Counted from the first letter of the stretch, positions 54,119-63,472 are shown. The stretch is DNA of 64,000 nt from Hoylesella loescheii (GCA_021531755.1 JADYUK010000001.1:1-64000), one strand, 5' to 3'. Made by a program: numbers and translations. Notes: generated by a model from the letters alone, not told the origin.

Positions 54119-54148
54119 CAAATATACACAATTCTCATTAAAAAACAA
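54119..54148 (-). promoter_or_regulatory. Promoter of the uridine kinase gene
   Basis: On the minus strand TTG (54146-54148), 19 bases and TATATTTG (54119-54126) fit the consensus. Confidence 0.7.
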
Positions 54149-54166
54149 GTAAAACATCTTGGAAAA

Positions 54167-54198
54167 TTTGGTAATCTCAAGAAAAAGCAGTAATTTTG
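54167..54198 (+). promoter_or_regulatory. Consensus promoter of rpmE2
   Basis: TTTG at 54167-54170, 20 bases and TAATTTTG at 54191-54198 are an exact match to the consensus. Confidence 0.85.
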
Positions 54199-54247
54199 CA
54201 CCCGCTTTATGCAATAATCGTATAAACTTAACAAAAGAATTCAAGAA

Positions 54248-54499
54248 ATGAAAAAAGGTATCCACCCAGAGAACTATCGTCCTGTAGTATTCAAGGATAT
54301 GTCTAACGGCGATATGTTCCTCACACGCTCTACCTGCAAGACAAACGACACTGTCGAGTTTGAGGGAGAGACTTATCCTGTAGTGAAGATAGAAATCTCT
54401 AACACTTCTCACCCATTCTACACAGGCAAGAGCAAGCTTGTTGATACAGCAGGTCGCGTAGACCGCTTCATGAACCGCTACGCTAAGCTGAAGAAGTAA
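54248..54499 (+). CDS. rpmE2: 50S ribosomal protein L31 type B
   Basis: The 83-residue protein begins [18 protein letters not shown] and ends [19 protein letters not shown], then MNRYAKLKK, typical of type B L31. The zinc-binding Cys motif of type A L31 is absent; only one Cys remains (TRSTCKTND). This form is the only L31 in most Bacteroidota. It has an exact consensus promoter and its own terminator at 54593-54634. Confidence 0.96.
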   Translation: MKKGIHPENYRPVVFKDMSNGDMFLTRSTCKTNDTVEFEGETYPVVKIEISNTSHPFYTGKSKLVDTAGRVDRFMNRYAKLKK

Positions 54500-54592
54500 C
54501 CCTATCCGAGACAACAAAGGCCTGAGTCTGAAGGCCACATCATACATAAATGCCCAGACGCAGTTGCATATACGTCTATCGGGCTGAGCCAC

Positions 54593-54634
54593 AAAGCGAG
54601 ACATTCAAGGTGAAAGCCTTTTGTGTCTCGCTTT
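54593..54634 (+). terminator. Terminator after rpmE2
   Basis: Arms aaagcgagaca (54593-54603) and tgtctcgcttt (54624-54634) are perfect over 11 bases; a short inner pairing (aaggt/gcctt) is possible. Confidence 0.8.
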
Positions 54635-54767
54635 ATTTGTTATGCCATACGCCTCTCTTTTGAATCATGTGGCAGCCATCACCACTTCTCTGACAATATC
54701 ACACATCGTGTCGCTGACGAGTGTGAGATACGTGGCAGCCATATAACGTTTCCTTGTACTAATTATC

Positions 54768-56516
54768 ATGTCCAAAGCGAAGATATCATCAGTCGGCCTG
54801 CTATCCGCCATCGCCATCCTTGCACTATGCCTCATATCACGGAGCCACTACTCTGTAGTGACACCCTCGTCATCTGCTGTCGTGACAGAGCGCCACTTCG
54901 TCTCTATCGTCTCTGCTGACGGACATGACACACTCTATGCTTATATATATAAAGGTGGAGACACTATCGTCGCACTGCCGTCTGACACCTCGCTCGCACA
55001 TCTGACCACCCGTATCCGACGCGCGTCATGGGTTAATCATTTCTGGATTCCCTCATGCCACGGAACCCTCGCCACACGTATCGACACCCTTGCCGAGCGG
55101 AAATCTGAGATGCCGGGACTGGCTGCGAGTGAGGCAAAGAGCTTGATAGGGCGCAAGACAGAGATAATGAGGCGTATGGAAAATAACTACAGACAGCAGC
55201 TCTCTGAGATTGACTATTATATATCCACCCACAGTGTCAGCGATGAGGGCTTCGATATCGTGGCACGCCGCAGGGCGGTTGTCGTCCACCGTATTGACTC
55301 GCTCGGACGCATCCTGTTATCTGCACGGCGCATCATTGACGGAAACGAGTTGAGAGTAACCAAGGAGTCACGCTATAAAGTCCGTACAGGTAACCTTGTG
55401 CTTGATGCTACCCCTGTCCCATCATGCCGCGTTGGATTCATGCTCTTTCGCGTGGCTGGAGGACGCACCCCCTCCAATGTCAGGCCCGTATATCTTCATG
55501 CCACTGACATTGGGGCAGGGATGTCACCCGCCAGACCTGTCATACCCCCTGCGGACACTATCTACATCTGTCAGCGCTCACGCGGCGGACACCATGAGGG
55601 AGTGGTCAGCGTATCGTATCCTGACGGGACATATTATGAGGGGCAGTGTCTCGATACTATAGCAGGGGGAGAGGCGGCACCCGTATGCCTGCGCAACGGA
55701 TTCGGAGTGGAATTCCTTCATGACAAGGTCAGGGCGGGATTATGGCGCATGGGCCGCTACCGTGGCGAGCAGCCGATATATACAGCCAATCATATCTATG
55801 GCATCGACCTGTCGCGCTATCAGCATGAGCCAGCTGTCCAGCCCAAGGCTAAAGGCCTGAGACGTGGAAGAAGACACCGTATCAGCTATGGCATACAATG
55901 GGACCGCCTGCGAATAACATCACTTGGGACTATGTCAAGGAAACGCGTTTCGGGTGTCGTGGACTATCCGATATCTTTCATATACATAAAAGCGACAGAG
56001 GGAGCCACTCTCCGTAATCCTTATTACGCAAATGACTATGCGTCTGCACGGCGCCATGGTTACCGTGCCGGAGCCTACCATTTCTTCTCCACAAAGTCGT
56101 CGGCACGTCAGCAGGCCGCTTTCTTCATCAAGCATAGCCGTTACTCAGCAGGCGACCTTCCGCCAGCACTCGATGTCGAGCCGTCGGCAGTACAGATAAA
56201 GAATATGGGTGGCGCTGCTGTCTTGCTTGCCTCTGTGAGACAGTGGTTGGAGATAGTTGGGCGGCAGAGAGGTGTCCGCCCGATAATTTATGTCAGTCAG
56301 CAGTTTGTCAACAAATACCTCAATGCCAGCTATGCTGACGGTGAACACCTGCGCCGGAACTACCAGATATGGATAGCACGCTATGGTGAGTATAAGCCTG
56401 ATGTGCATCTCGCAATATGGCAACTCTCTCCCGACGGAACAGTCAGAGGCATAAAAGGCCATGTAGATATCAATGTGTTCAATGGCTTCGAGCCGGCTTT
56501 CCGCAATTTCAGGTGA
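54768..56516 (+). CDS. GH25 family muramidase with long N-terminal region
   Basis: The 582-residue protein has an N-terminal anchor or signal (VGLLSAIAILALCLIS), about 300 residues of unrecognised sequence, a MORN-like stretch (VSVSYPDGTYYEGQC, then RNGFGVEFLHDKVRAGLW) and a C-terminal GH25 domain. GH25 motifs are GIDLSRYQ, FIYIKATEGATLRNPYY, GAYHFFSTKSS, LPPALDVEPS (catalytic Asp and Glu) and HVDINVFNG. GH25 enzymes cleave the MurNAc-GlcNAc bond of peptidoglycan. A coiled-coil-like segment (EIMRRMENNYRQQLSEIDYY) lies in the N-terminal part. The Arg-rich insert PKAKGLRRGRRHR after the first motif is unusual. Confidence 0.9.
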   Translation: MSKAKISSVGLLSAIAILALCLISRSHYSVVTPSSSAVVTERHFVSIVSADGHDTLYAYIYKGGDTIVALPSDTSLAHLTTRIRRASWVNHFWIPSCHGTLATRIDTLAERKSEMPGLAASEAKSLIGRKTEIMRRMENNYRQQLSEIDYYISTHSVSDEGFDIVARRRAVVVHRIDSLGRILLSARRIIDGNELRVTKESRYKVRTGNLVLDATPVPSCRVGFMLFRVAGGRTPSNVRPVYLHATDIGAGMSPARPVIPPADTIYICQRSRGGHHEGVVSVSYPDGTYYEGQCLDTIAGGEAAPVCLRNGFGVEFLHDKVRAGLWRMGRYRGEQPIYTANHIYGIDLSRYQHEPAVQPKAKGLRRGRRHRISYGIQWDRLRITSLGTMSRKRVSGVVDYPISFIYIKATEGATLRNPYYANDYASARRHGYRAGAYHFFSTKSSARQQAAFFIKHSRYSAGDLPPALDVEPSAVQIKNMGGAAVLLASVRQWLEIVGRQRGVRPIIYVSQQFVNKYLNASYADGEHLRRNYQIWIARYGEYKPDVHLAIWQLSPDGTVRGIKGHVDINVFNGFEPAFRNFR

Positions 56517-56870
56517 TATACCGGAAAGATGTCTGACAGCCCTTCCTGCCACTGACGCTGACTATGCCCTCCTCCCCTTGTCATGTATCGGGAGACACCT
56601 TCCACATGGAATCTGTCCTTTCCCCTGCATTTGTTATACCAGATGTACATCGTCACAATAGGGCTCATAAAGATGGCTGAGTTTCTTGTGGTGGAAGAGA
56701 TTCTGTTATTTTCTGTTTGCAATACGAAAAAAAAGTATAAAACTACCTTTTTTCCACAAAAAAGTATTACCTTTGCCTACGTTGTAGGCCATAAGCCATG
56801 ACATACAGCGTCAATTTATAGATTATAGGTCATATTACAATATCAACATAACTAACGTAAATAATCAATT
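56517..56870. other. Gap upstream of the sugar isomerase gene
   Basis: The AT-rich gap contains two similar blocks (aaaaaagtat near 56728 and 56759) and a TACCTTTG box at 56768-56775, about 95 bases before the ATG. No gene is supported. Confidence 0.55.
56768..56775 (+). promoter_or_regulatory. TACCTTTG -7 box of the sugar isomerase gene
   Basis: It matches TAnnTTTG; no TTG is seen at the -33 distance. Confidence 0.5.
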
Positions 56871-58349
56871 ATGAAAAGTACTAACATTCCTGAGGTCAAG
56901 CTCGGCATCATTGCCGTCAGCCGTGACTGTTTCCCTATCGCGCTCTCCACACAGCGTCGCGAGAACATTGTAAAGGCATACAAGGGAGAACTGTTCAATT
57001 GCCAGACAACAGTTGAGAACGAAAAAGACATGCTGAAGGCAGTGGCAGAGGTGAAAGAGGCTGGATGCAACGCCCTCGTTGTATTCCTCGGTAATTTCGG
57101 GCCTGAGACACCAGAGACACTTATCGCGAAGAACTTCGACGGCCCATGCATGTTCGTGGCAGCAGCAGAGGGTGATGGCGATATGATCAACGGTCGTGGA
57201 GACGCATACTGCGGCATGCTCAACTGCTCTTACAACCTCGGCATGCGACACCTGAAAGGCTACATACCAGAGTATCCTGTAGGCACAGCAGAGGAAGTGG
57301 CACAGATGATTGCTGAGTTCGTCCCCGTAGCCCGCGTCATTATCGGCCTGAAGGGATTGAAGATAATCACTTTCGGCCCACGTCCGCAGGACTTCTTCGC
57401 ATGTAATGCCCCTATTAAGGGTCTCTATGAGCTTGGCGTCGAGGTAGAGGAGAACTCTGAGCTCGATCTCCTTGTAGCATATAAGAAACATGAGAACGAC
57501 CCACGCATAGACGCCGTATGCGAGGATATGGCAAAAGAGATGGGCGAGGGATGCTACTATCCGACACTAAGCCGCCGCATGGCACAGTTTGAGCTCACTC
57601 TCCTCGACTGGGCTGAGGAGCATAAGGGTGCACGCCAGTATGTAGCATTCGCCGACAAGTGCTGGCCTGCATTCCCAAGCCAGTTCGGATTCGAGCCTTG
57701 CTATGTCAACAGCCGTCTCGTTAGCCGTGGCATACCTGTAGCGTGTGAGGTTGATATCTATGGAGCTCTGTCAGAGTACATTGGCATGTGTGCAAGCGAT
57801 GATACAGTGACACTTCTCGACATTAACAACTCTGTGCCTAAGTACATCTATGATGAGGACATCGTCGGCAAGTACGGATACAAGCTGACTGATACATTCA
57901 TGGGATTCCACTGCGGAAACACACCACAGTGCAAGATGTGCTCAAACCGTAAGATTAAGTATCAGCTCATCCAGAACCGCCTGCTCGAGAATTGCGGAGA
58001 GCCCGACTTCACACGTGGCACACTTGAGGGAGACATAGCTGCCAGCGACATCACATTCTATCGCCTGCAGTGCGATTCACAGGGTGTTCTGCGCTCATAC
58101 ATCGCCGAAGGTGAGGTGCTTGATGTACCGACACGCTCATTCGGTGGCATTGGCATCTTTGCTATACCAGAGATGGGACGCTTCTACCGTCACGTCCTCA
58201 TACAGAAAGGCTATCCACACCACGGAGCTGTAGCATTCTCTCATGTCGGAAAGACTCTCTTCGAGGTATTCAAGTATCTTGGTGTGAAGGATATAGCATA
58301 CAACCAGCCAAAGTCACTCCCTTACCCAACTGAGAATCCATTCGCTTGA
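56871..58349 (+). CDS. L-fucose/L-arabinose isomerase family protein
   Basis: The 492-residue protein matches the sugar-isomerase family that includes L-fucose isomerase: an N-terminal domain with NALVVFLGNFGPETPETL, a middle with WPAFPSQFGFEPCYVNSRL and GIPVACEVDIYGALSEYIG, and a C-terminal part with GFHCGNTPQCKMCSNRKIKY and KGYPHHGAVAFSHVGK. Conserved Glu (ACEVD), Asp and His residues are the likely metal site. The cysteine cluster CGNTPQCKMC is notable and could bind metal. The sugar is unknown. It has its own promoter-like box and terminator. Confidence 0.82.
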   Translation: MKSTNIPEVKLGIIAVSRDCFPIALSTQRRENIVKAYKGELFNCQTTVENEKDMLKAVAEVKEAGCNALVVFLGNFGPETPETLIAKNFDGPCMFVAAAEGDGDMINGRGDAYCGMLNCSYNLGMRHLKGYIPEYPVGTAEEVAQMIAEFVPVARVIIGLKGLKIITFGPRPQDFFACNAPIKGLYELGVEVEENSELDLLVAYKKHENDPRIDAVCEDMAKEMGEGCYYPTLSRRMAQFELTLLDWAEEHKGARQYVAFADKCWPAFPSQFGFEPCYVNSRLVSRGIPVACEVDIYGALSEYIGMCASDDTVTLLDINNSVPKYIYDEDIVGKYGYKLTDTFMGFHCGNTPQCKMCSNRKIKYQLIQNRLLENCGEPDFTRGTLEGDIAASDITFYRLQCDSQGVLRSYIAEGEVLDVPTRSFGGIGIFAIPEMGRFYRHVLIQKGYPHHGAVAFSHVGKTLFEVFKYLGVKDIAYNQPKSLPYPTENPFA

Positions 58350-58354
58350 TAACA

Positions 58355-58429
58355 ATATAGACAAGAGCTTTAGAGCGTTGTGGATTTAATAACCAGTTTT
58401 CCATATACTTTCACCACTCTTGTCTATAT
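58355..58429 (+). terminator. Terminator after the isomerase gene
   Basis: A perfect 13-bp inverted repeat, atatagacaagag (58355-58367) and ctcttgtctatat (58417-58429), with a 49-base loop. Confidence 0.65.
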
Positions 58430-58555
58430 TATGCTTGTTCTCCCAACATCTCAGCAGCTGTTGCCCTCTTTGTCATGCCCATCCAGAAAAGGATGCCTCT
58501 CACAAAGGAAAGCAAACAAGCAGGCCACACTGACACCATAGTTCATATTGGCAGA

Positions 58556-58735
58556 TGATTATGGGACTGTAAGCAGAGCGTATTATCAACCAAGAGGTAC
58601 TGAAACAGATGCATATACAATATATTTATGCACCTGATTCAGTACCTCTTTCTATTTTGATGCTTGCGCAATAAAACCGTAAGTGAAAGCCGCCGGAAAG
58701 TTTTAAATCGTAATCTGGCCGGTCACACTCTGCTT
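58556..58735 (+). repeat. Hairpin element related to 888-1056
   Basis: Shared blocks with the copy near the IS are gactgtaagcag before the hairpin, the ggtactg/cagtacc hairpin itself, then tattttga, aaac-gtaag and aaatc-taa-ctggccgg in the same order and spacing. The two copies are about 57.6 kb apart. Confidence 0.7.
58592..58651 (+). terminator. Long hairpin with T-run
   Basis: Aagaggtactga and cag-tgcata pair with tatgca-ctg and tcagtacctctt; arms span 58592-58615 and 58627-58651, followed by tctatttt. Confidence 0.75.
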
Positions 58736-59087
58736 TGCCTGGATGATTCAAAAAACGCGTGCTGTTCTCTACATGACAATCTCAAAATGACAGATAGGGT
58801 AGGGCAGCCAGTGTGCTGCATTGGCAGACATCACTCCATTCCTTTTTCAACATTCGATTCTGCGTTTAAGTCACACCTGATACCATCCAAAAACAACACT
58901 CAATACAAGAAACGGCAATACAGCAAGATACCCTTTCCCCGAACCATTGTGTGGACATCAGGAGATTTCCTTTCATAACAGCTTATTGGGATTATGCCAT
59001 AATAATCCTCCAGGCAAACATTTCACATATAGTGCAGGCATGAATATATTGTGATATCAGAAGGTGTTCTCTTGTATGGATAATGTC

Positions 59088-60326
59088 CTATGCAAGCTCA
59101 TACAACTTTATGTCACGCTGCGCCTTCAGGTAGTTATGCCTGATAAGTAGAGCCTTGCGCCATTTCTTACTATCCATCAGACGGCATATCGTAGAGTCCA
59201 GAGTCCAATTATGGAGACTCTCAAGATGTGATATGAGAAATCCTACAGTGATGTTCTCGACAGATTCTGATGGTATCCACTCAGACTCATTGTCCTTCCC
59301 GTCAGGATTCAGCTCAACAAGAATCCCCGCATTCTGCATATCGTAGATTAAGTCAGTGATTATCCTTGTGGGCAGTGATGTCATCTGCTTCAATTCCATA
59401 AGATTGTATGGGCGGCCACCCTCCTTGAAACGCTTGCATATTCTGCCAGCTATCATGCAGCAGAGCATCAGACGGTGACGATGTGAAAGCTCTGTCTTGC
59501 TTATGCCGTGGCTGAAGTATTCCAAGTTCTGCTTCGTATAGGTAAGCTCCGCACCAACAAGGATTATCGTCCATGAGAATTGCAACCATAACATGAACAA
59601 TGGAAGTGCCGCAAACGAACCGTAGATAGCATTGTAGCTCGATACCCATAGCTGTGAGTGAATGTAGAACTGCTGGAGCATCTGCATCAATAAGGCAGCG
59701 AATATTGCTGGAAGAATGACATTGCGCCACCTGACATGAGTATTAGGCATGAAAACATATAGGATGGATATGATGCCTGCCAACATCACAGAGGGTAATG
59801 CGTCGATTAGGAACTTCAAGAACGGGCCTATCATGTATGTCTCGTTGACAACACTCGAGATTGATGTCATGAAGAGCATTATACCCGAGATGACAATAAT
59901 AAGAATTGGAAGGATGAAGAACATAGCAAGATAGTCAGTGAAAGTGCGCATGATGGAACGTTGGTGATAAACGCCCCAGATGTCATTGAACACCTGCTCG
60001 ATATTGCGTGTAAGCATGATGACTGTCCATAACATGAACATCAATCCCACACCGAACACAATCCCACTCTTCGTATGGACAAGATATGAGTTGACAAACC
60101 CTATAATAACCTCTGCTACTTGGGGCTGGCTGTCAAGTGTCGACCTGAACCATGTCTCTATATATCTGTTGTAGCCAAAGCCTCGGGCAATAGCAAAGAT
60201 AACTGCTACAACAGGCACTATGGCAAGAAGTGTGGAATAAGTTAGCGTGGAGGCCGCATTTATGACTCGCTTCGTGGTGAAGTCATCCCATAGTGTGCGT
60301 AGTATGTTTACTATCTGTTTCCTCAT
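59088..60326 (-). CDS. YihY/BrkB-family inner-membrane protein
   Basis: The 412-residue protein matches YihY/virulence factor BrkB proteins: six or seven hydrophobic segments with NAASTLTYSTLLAIVPVVAV, MLWTVIMLTRNIEQVFNDIW and YGSFAALPLFMLWLQFSW. The last third (about residues 285-412) is a soluble extension with a winged-helix-like pattern (MELKQMTSLPTRIITDLIYD), common in Bacteroidota members. Family members were once called ribonuclease BN, a name now considered wrong; the true function is unknown. Confidence 0.9.
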   Translation of the reverse strand: MRKQIVNILRTLWDDFTTKRVINAASTLTYSTLLAIVPVVAVIFAIARGFGYNRYIETWFRSTLDSQPQVAEVIIGFVNSYLVHTKSGIVFGVGLMFMLWTVIMLTRNIEQVFNDIWGVYHQRSIMRTFTDYLAMFFILPILIIVISGIMLFMTSISSVVNETYMIGPFLKFLIDALPSVMLAGIISILYVFMPNTHVRWRNVILPAIFAALLMQMLQQFYIHSQLWVSSYNAIYGSFAALPLFMLWLQFSWTIILVGAELTYTKQNLEYFSHGISKTELSHRHRLMLCCMIAGRICKRFKEGGRPYNLMELKQMTSLPTRIITDLIYDMQNAGILVELNPDGKDNESEWIPSESVENITVGFLISHLESLHNWTLDSTICRLMDSKKWRKALLIRHNYLKAQRDIKLYELA

Positions 60327-60339
60327 CGTGTATGTGCAT

Positions 60340-60390
60340 TATAAAAACAATAAGGGAAGCGGAACCTTGTCAGTTATCCCACTTCCCTTA
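60340..60390 (-). terminator. Terminator of RNase P RNA
   Basis: On the minus strand taagggaagtgg (60379-60390) pairs with ccgcttccctta (60351-60362), followed by ttgttttt. Confidence 0.75.
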
Positions 60391-60472
60391 AATCCTGATT
60401 ATATAGTATGTCATCTGCCGACAAGCTGACACCTGCAAGCTGGCATGGCAGCAGAGGATGCCGAAAAGAAAA

Positions 60473-60853
60473 GACAGTGTTCCTATAAGCCGGGTTCTGT
60501 TCCTGCTGGCAGTAGCTGATTCCTGCCACACCAGCTGGTGTCTGTCATTTATCTACTCTGTATGTCACCATACAGCTCAAGCGTTCTACCCTCTGCCTCG
60601 GACGGGCAATCCTCATGCGGCAGTTTACATGAACTTGCAGTTCCCAAGACGCACAGCTGTCATGTCACCATAACACTGGTGGGCTCTTACCCCACCTTCT
60701 CACCCTTACACCAGACAAGCCGATGCGGTTGTTTTCTTCTACGTTACTTAGCCCTCACGGACTACTACTACTTTCAGTAGTGGGATGCCCTGTACTGCCC
60801 GGACTTTCCTCTTTCGTCATCATATGACGCCAGCGACAAACCGGAACACTGTC
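60473..60853 (-). ncRNA. rnpB: RNase P RNA (rnpB), bacterial type A
   Basis: This is the catalytic RNA of RNase P, which matures tRNA 5' ends. Helix P1 is a perfect 11-bp pairing of gacagtgttcc (5', 60843-60853) with ggaacactgtc (3', 60473-60483). Near the 5' end gaggaaagtccgggc is the universal P4 sequence, and acagaacccggctta near the 3' end is its conserved partner region. Length of about 381 bases is normal. A terminator follows at 60340-60390. Confidence 0.95.
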
Positions 60854-60882
60854 TGTGTCAAATATCCTCTATCTGTGATTCG

Positions 60883-61257
60883 TCACTCTGTCATCTCACC
60901 CTCAATGTAGAGTCTTGTCAACTCCGGAGAGCCATTTGTGCGGACTGTGACACTCTTCTTGAATCTGCCTGGGAATTTTCCCGTACCATTATACTTCACG
61001 CTTATCTCGCCAGCCTCACCAGGCATGACAGGCTTCTTCGTGTATGTTGGCACTGTACAGCCACAGCTGGCAACTGCCTGGTTTATGACAAGAGGCTTGT
61101 CACCCTTGTTCGTGAATGTGAAGACGCATGTCTGCACACCATCTGACTCTTTGAATGTCCCATAATCGTGGGTCACCTTGTCAAATTTTATTCGTGCCTG
61201 TGCTGATACTGAAAGCGTCATCGTCATCATTAGCACGATAAATAAAAGCTGTTTCAT
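60883..61257 (-). CDS. DUF1573 domain protein, exported
   Basis: The 124-residue protein has a signal peptide (LLFIVLMMTMTLSVSAQA) and then one DUF1573 domain: FDKVTHDYGTFKESDG, FTFTNKGDKPLVINQAVASC and GCTVPTYTKKPVMPGE. The domain has an immunoglobulin-like fold and is common in Bacteroidota periplasmic proteins. Two cysteines (SCGC) are conserved. Function unknown. It lies between sigma factor and RNase P RNA on the same strand. Confidence 0.9.
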   Translation of the reverse strand: MKQLLFIVLMMTMTLSVSAQARIKFDKVTHDYGTFKESDGVQTCVFTFTNKGDKPLVINQAVASCGCTVPTYTKKPVMPGEAGEISVKYNGTGKFPGRFKKSVTVRTNGSPELTRLYIEGEMTE

Positions 61258-61412
61258 ATCTTTGGCTTTTTTATTTTGTTCTGGTTCTTGTCCTGTTGCC
61301 TTATAAGGGAATGGGGCCGATATAGCGAGAGAAGCGGAGCTCTATGGTTGAGTATAATGCCAACCATTATTTACTCCCTGGGTCTAAGGCAATTCAACTC
61401 GTTTGCGAGACG

Positions 61413-62285
61413 TTATCCAAGATACTTCATCAGTACTCTCGCATTACCGCTCTCACGAAGCTTTGCGATGGATTTCTCGCGTATCTGCCTTACACGCTCA
61501 CGTGTCAGACCGAGCTGGTCGCCTATCTCCTCAAGACCTTTCTCGTGGCAACCAATCCCATAACACTCGCGGATTATTGTTATCTCACGGTCCTTAAGCA
61601 CCTTCGAGAGAACATTGTTCAGCTCGAGAGCCATTGACTCATGGTCAACCTGCCTGTCTGTTCGAGAGTCATCACCCGAGGCCATGACATCAAGCATACA
61701 GTTGTCTTCTCCATCCTGGAATGGTGCGTCGATAGAGACATGATGACCATCAGCCATAAGGCTCTGGCCTATCTTCTCCTCGTCAATCTGTGTCAGGGCT
61801 GACAGCTCAGAGACAGATGGATGTCTCTGGTTCTCCTGCTCAAACTTGTTGATCTCGTGATTAATCTTGTTGAGCGAGCCTACCTGATTCAATGGCAGGC
61901 GGACAATACGGCTCTGCTCTGCTATTGCCTGAAGAATCGACTGGCGAATCCACCATACTGCATATGAGATGAATTTGAATCCTCTCGTCTCGTCGAATTT
62001 CTGTGCTGCTTTAATAAGTCCAATGTTTCCTTCGTCAATGAGATCGGTCAGAGTCAGTCCTTGATGCTGGTATTGCTTTGCAACTGAAACTACAAATCGT
62101 AGATTTGCTGTCACAAGCTTCTCTTTGGCACGCTCTCCTTCCAATCCTCCCTTGCGAATCTTCTGAGCAAGTTCAATCTCCTCGTCTATTGATATGAGCG
62201 GAGCACGGCCAATCTCAACGAGGTATTTGTCAAGCGCCTCGCTGGAACGGTTTGTAATACTTTTCTGAATCTTTAATTGTCTCAT
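61413..62285 (-). CDS. rpoD: Primary sigma factor RpoD (Bacteroidota type)
   Basis: The 290-residue sigma-70 protein directs RNA polymerase to the TTTG/TAnnTTTG promoters seen throughout this window. Region 1.2 is DKYLVEIGRAPLIS. Region 2 is NLRFVVSVAKQYQHQGL, then DLIDEGNIGLIKAAQKFD and FKFISYAVWWIRQSI. Region 3 is VGSLNKINHEI and region 4 DQLGLTRERVRQIREK. It lacks region 1.1 and the large non-conserved insert, as is normal for Bacteroidota primary sigma factors. A minus-strand TAACTTTG box lies at 62347-62354. Confidence 0.96.
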   Translation of the reverse strand: MRQLKIQKSITNRSSEALDKYLVEIGRAPLISIDEEIELAQKIRKGGLEGERAKEKLVTANLRFVVSVAKQYQHQGLTLTDLIDEGNIGLIKAAQKFDETRGFKFISYAVWWIRQSILQAIAEQSRIVRLPLNQVGSLNKINHEINKFEQENQRHPSVSELSALTQIDEEKIGQSLMADGHHVSIDAPFQDGEDNCMLDVMASGDDSRTDRQVDHESMALELNNVLSKVLKDREITIIRECYGIGCHEKGLEEIGDQLGLTRERVRQIREKSIAKLRESGNARVLMKYLG

Positions 62286-62346
62286 TGTCTATCGTTTTAT
62301 ACCTATTTAAAGCGTGTATTATAATATTATAACCGAAAAAACTATA

Positions 62347-62354
62347 CAAAGTTA
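62347..62354 (-). promoter_or_regulatory. TAACTTTG -7 box of rpoD
   Basis: Minus-strand TAACTTTG about 62 bases before the rpoD ATG; no ideal -33 TTG. Confidence 0.55.
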
Positions 62355-62633
62355 CATATAATTTCTTACATAACACTCTGATATCCTTCCTATTTAGTAT
62401 AAATTAACTCAATTTCCGAGGTTTTGAGATACATCATGCCCATTTCATGCGTCATCGTGACAGTTAAGCGAATACAGACTGTTGCATAAGAATAACAACT
62501 TTTCAAAGAAGGCTTCGGATGCCTATGGTTACCATCCTTGAGGATAAGATTTATCTGAATATGACAAACTTAACATACCTGAGATTCGGAAATCCATTAG
62601 TACCGCAAACCCATAGGACGACAACCGATGACT

Positions 62634-62744
62634 CCGCCTTCCGAGGAAATGAAATCCATGATGGTCAATGCCACCTTCCGAGGAAATGAAATCCATGATG
62701 GTCAAAGCCGCCTTTCGAGGAAATGAAATCCATGATGGTCAAAG
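62634..62744 (+). repeat. 37-bp tandem repeat, three copies
   Basis: Copies at 62634-62670, 62671-62707 and 62708-62744 share cgaggaaatgaaatccatga and tggtcaa exactly and differ at three positions in all. There are no spacers, so this is not a CRISPR array. Confidence 0.92.
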
Positions 62745-63084
62745 CCGTCGGAGAGCGCAACGATATCGATTGCTCATTCGATACTGTCAAGAAAGTATAT
62801 CGAGCCAATGATATATGGGCCAAGATTACATATACACCACGATGCCGAAAGGGGATGCGCTACTTCGTCAAGGACGTGATGAAGTTCCTGATTGTACTTT
62901 ATCTTGTCCTTACCGAATTAAGGCGGATTGTCATTGTTGTTGTCACTATGAGTGACTACGTCTGCCATCCTCTGCTTGTGACGAAATATTATTACAGCAG
63001 ACCCTGTTTTAACAAACGATGGCTCATCCCGACTTCTTCGAGATGAGCCATTTTCAGTACCATTACAATCTGTTCTTGTATTGG

Positions 63085-63167
63085 TACAAAAAAATTGATT
63101 GTCTCACGACAACCAATCTTTATTAACCTTAATAATCTAATACCATGAAAAACACTTTGCAAAGTTA
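63085..63167 (-). ncRNA. Candidate small RNA downstream of rplT
   Basis: A minus-strand TAACTTTG box (63160-63167) is followed after about 40 bases by a hairpin, attggttgtc (63108-63117) with gacaatcaat (63094-63103) and loop gtga, then a run of seven T. The transcript would be about 65-70 bases and encodes nothing. Only the -7 box is clear, not the -33 element. It could also be a short leader remnant. Confidence 0.35.
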
Positions 63168-63386
63168 TTAATTATTCATTAAATTTCCAAATTAATAATG
63201 TGATAATATTGTGTTCGGGTATAATTATTAACATTAATTATACAATACGGTTGCTCTTTGTATTTGTAATTAACAAATATTTAATGCTATAAACTATTTG
63301 GCCGTTGAACATATAATGTCAATAAATATGTATATAAATTGATTGTAAGGTTACTGATAATGCGATATTATATTGCATCATAATTA

Positions 63387-63434
63387 ATGGTGAAATATAA
63401 AAATGGTGAAATATGAAAATGGAGAAATATAAAA
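63387..63434 (+). repeat. 16-bp tandem repeat, three copies
   Basis: Atggtgaaatataaaa, atggtgaaatatgaaa and atggagaaatataaaa stand head to tail, directly before the rplT terminator. Confidence 0.88.
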
Positions 63435-63472
63435 AATCCGCAATACGGTATGACTGTACTGTATTGCGGATT
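63435..63472 (-). terminator. Terminator of the rpmI-rplT transcript
   Basis: Arms 63435-63450 (aatccgcaatacggta) and 63457-63472 pair over 16 bases with one mismatch; the minus strand continues into a T-run (A-run at 63431-63436). Confidence 0.85.

Larger units (their letters stand above)
58350..59087. other. Gap between the isomerase and YihY genes
   Basis: It contains two strong hairpins (58355-58429 and 58592-58651) and a block related to 888-1056. A 104-codon open frame at 58664-58978 is Cys/Ser-rich with no protein-like pattern and overlaps the repeat; it is not called. Confidence 0.6.

Noticed and set aside
58664-58978. 104-codon plus-strand open frame
   Set aside because: It overlaps the hairpin-element copy, starts right after a terminator and resembles no protein.
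62634-62744. Three near-identical 37-bp repeats resembling CRISPR repeats in length
   Set aside because: The copies are head to tail without spacers and no cas genes are present.
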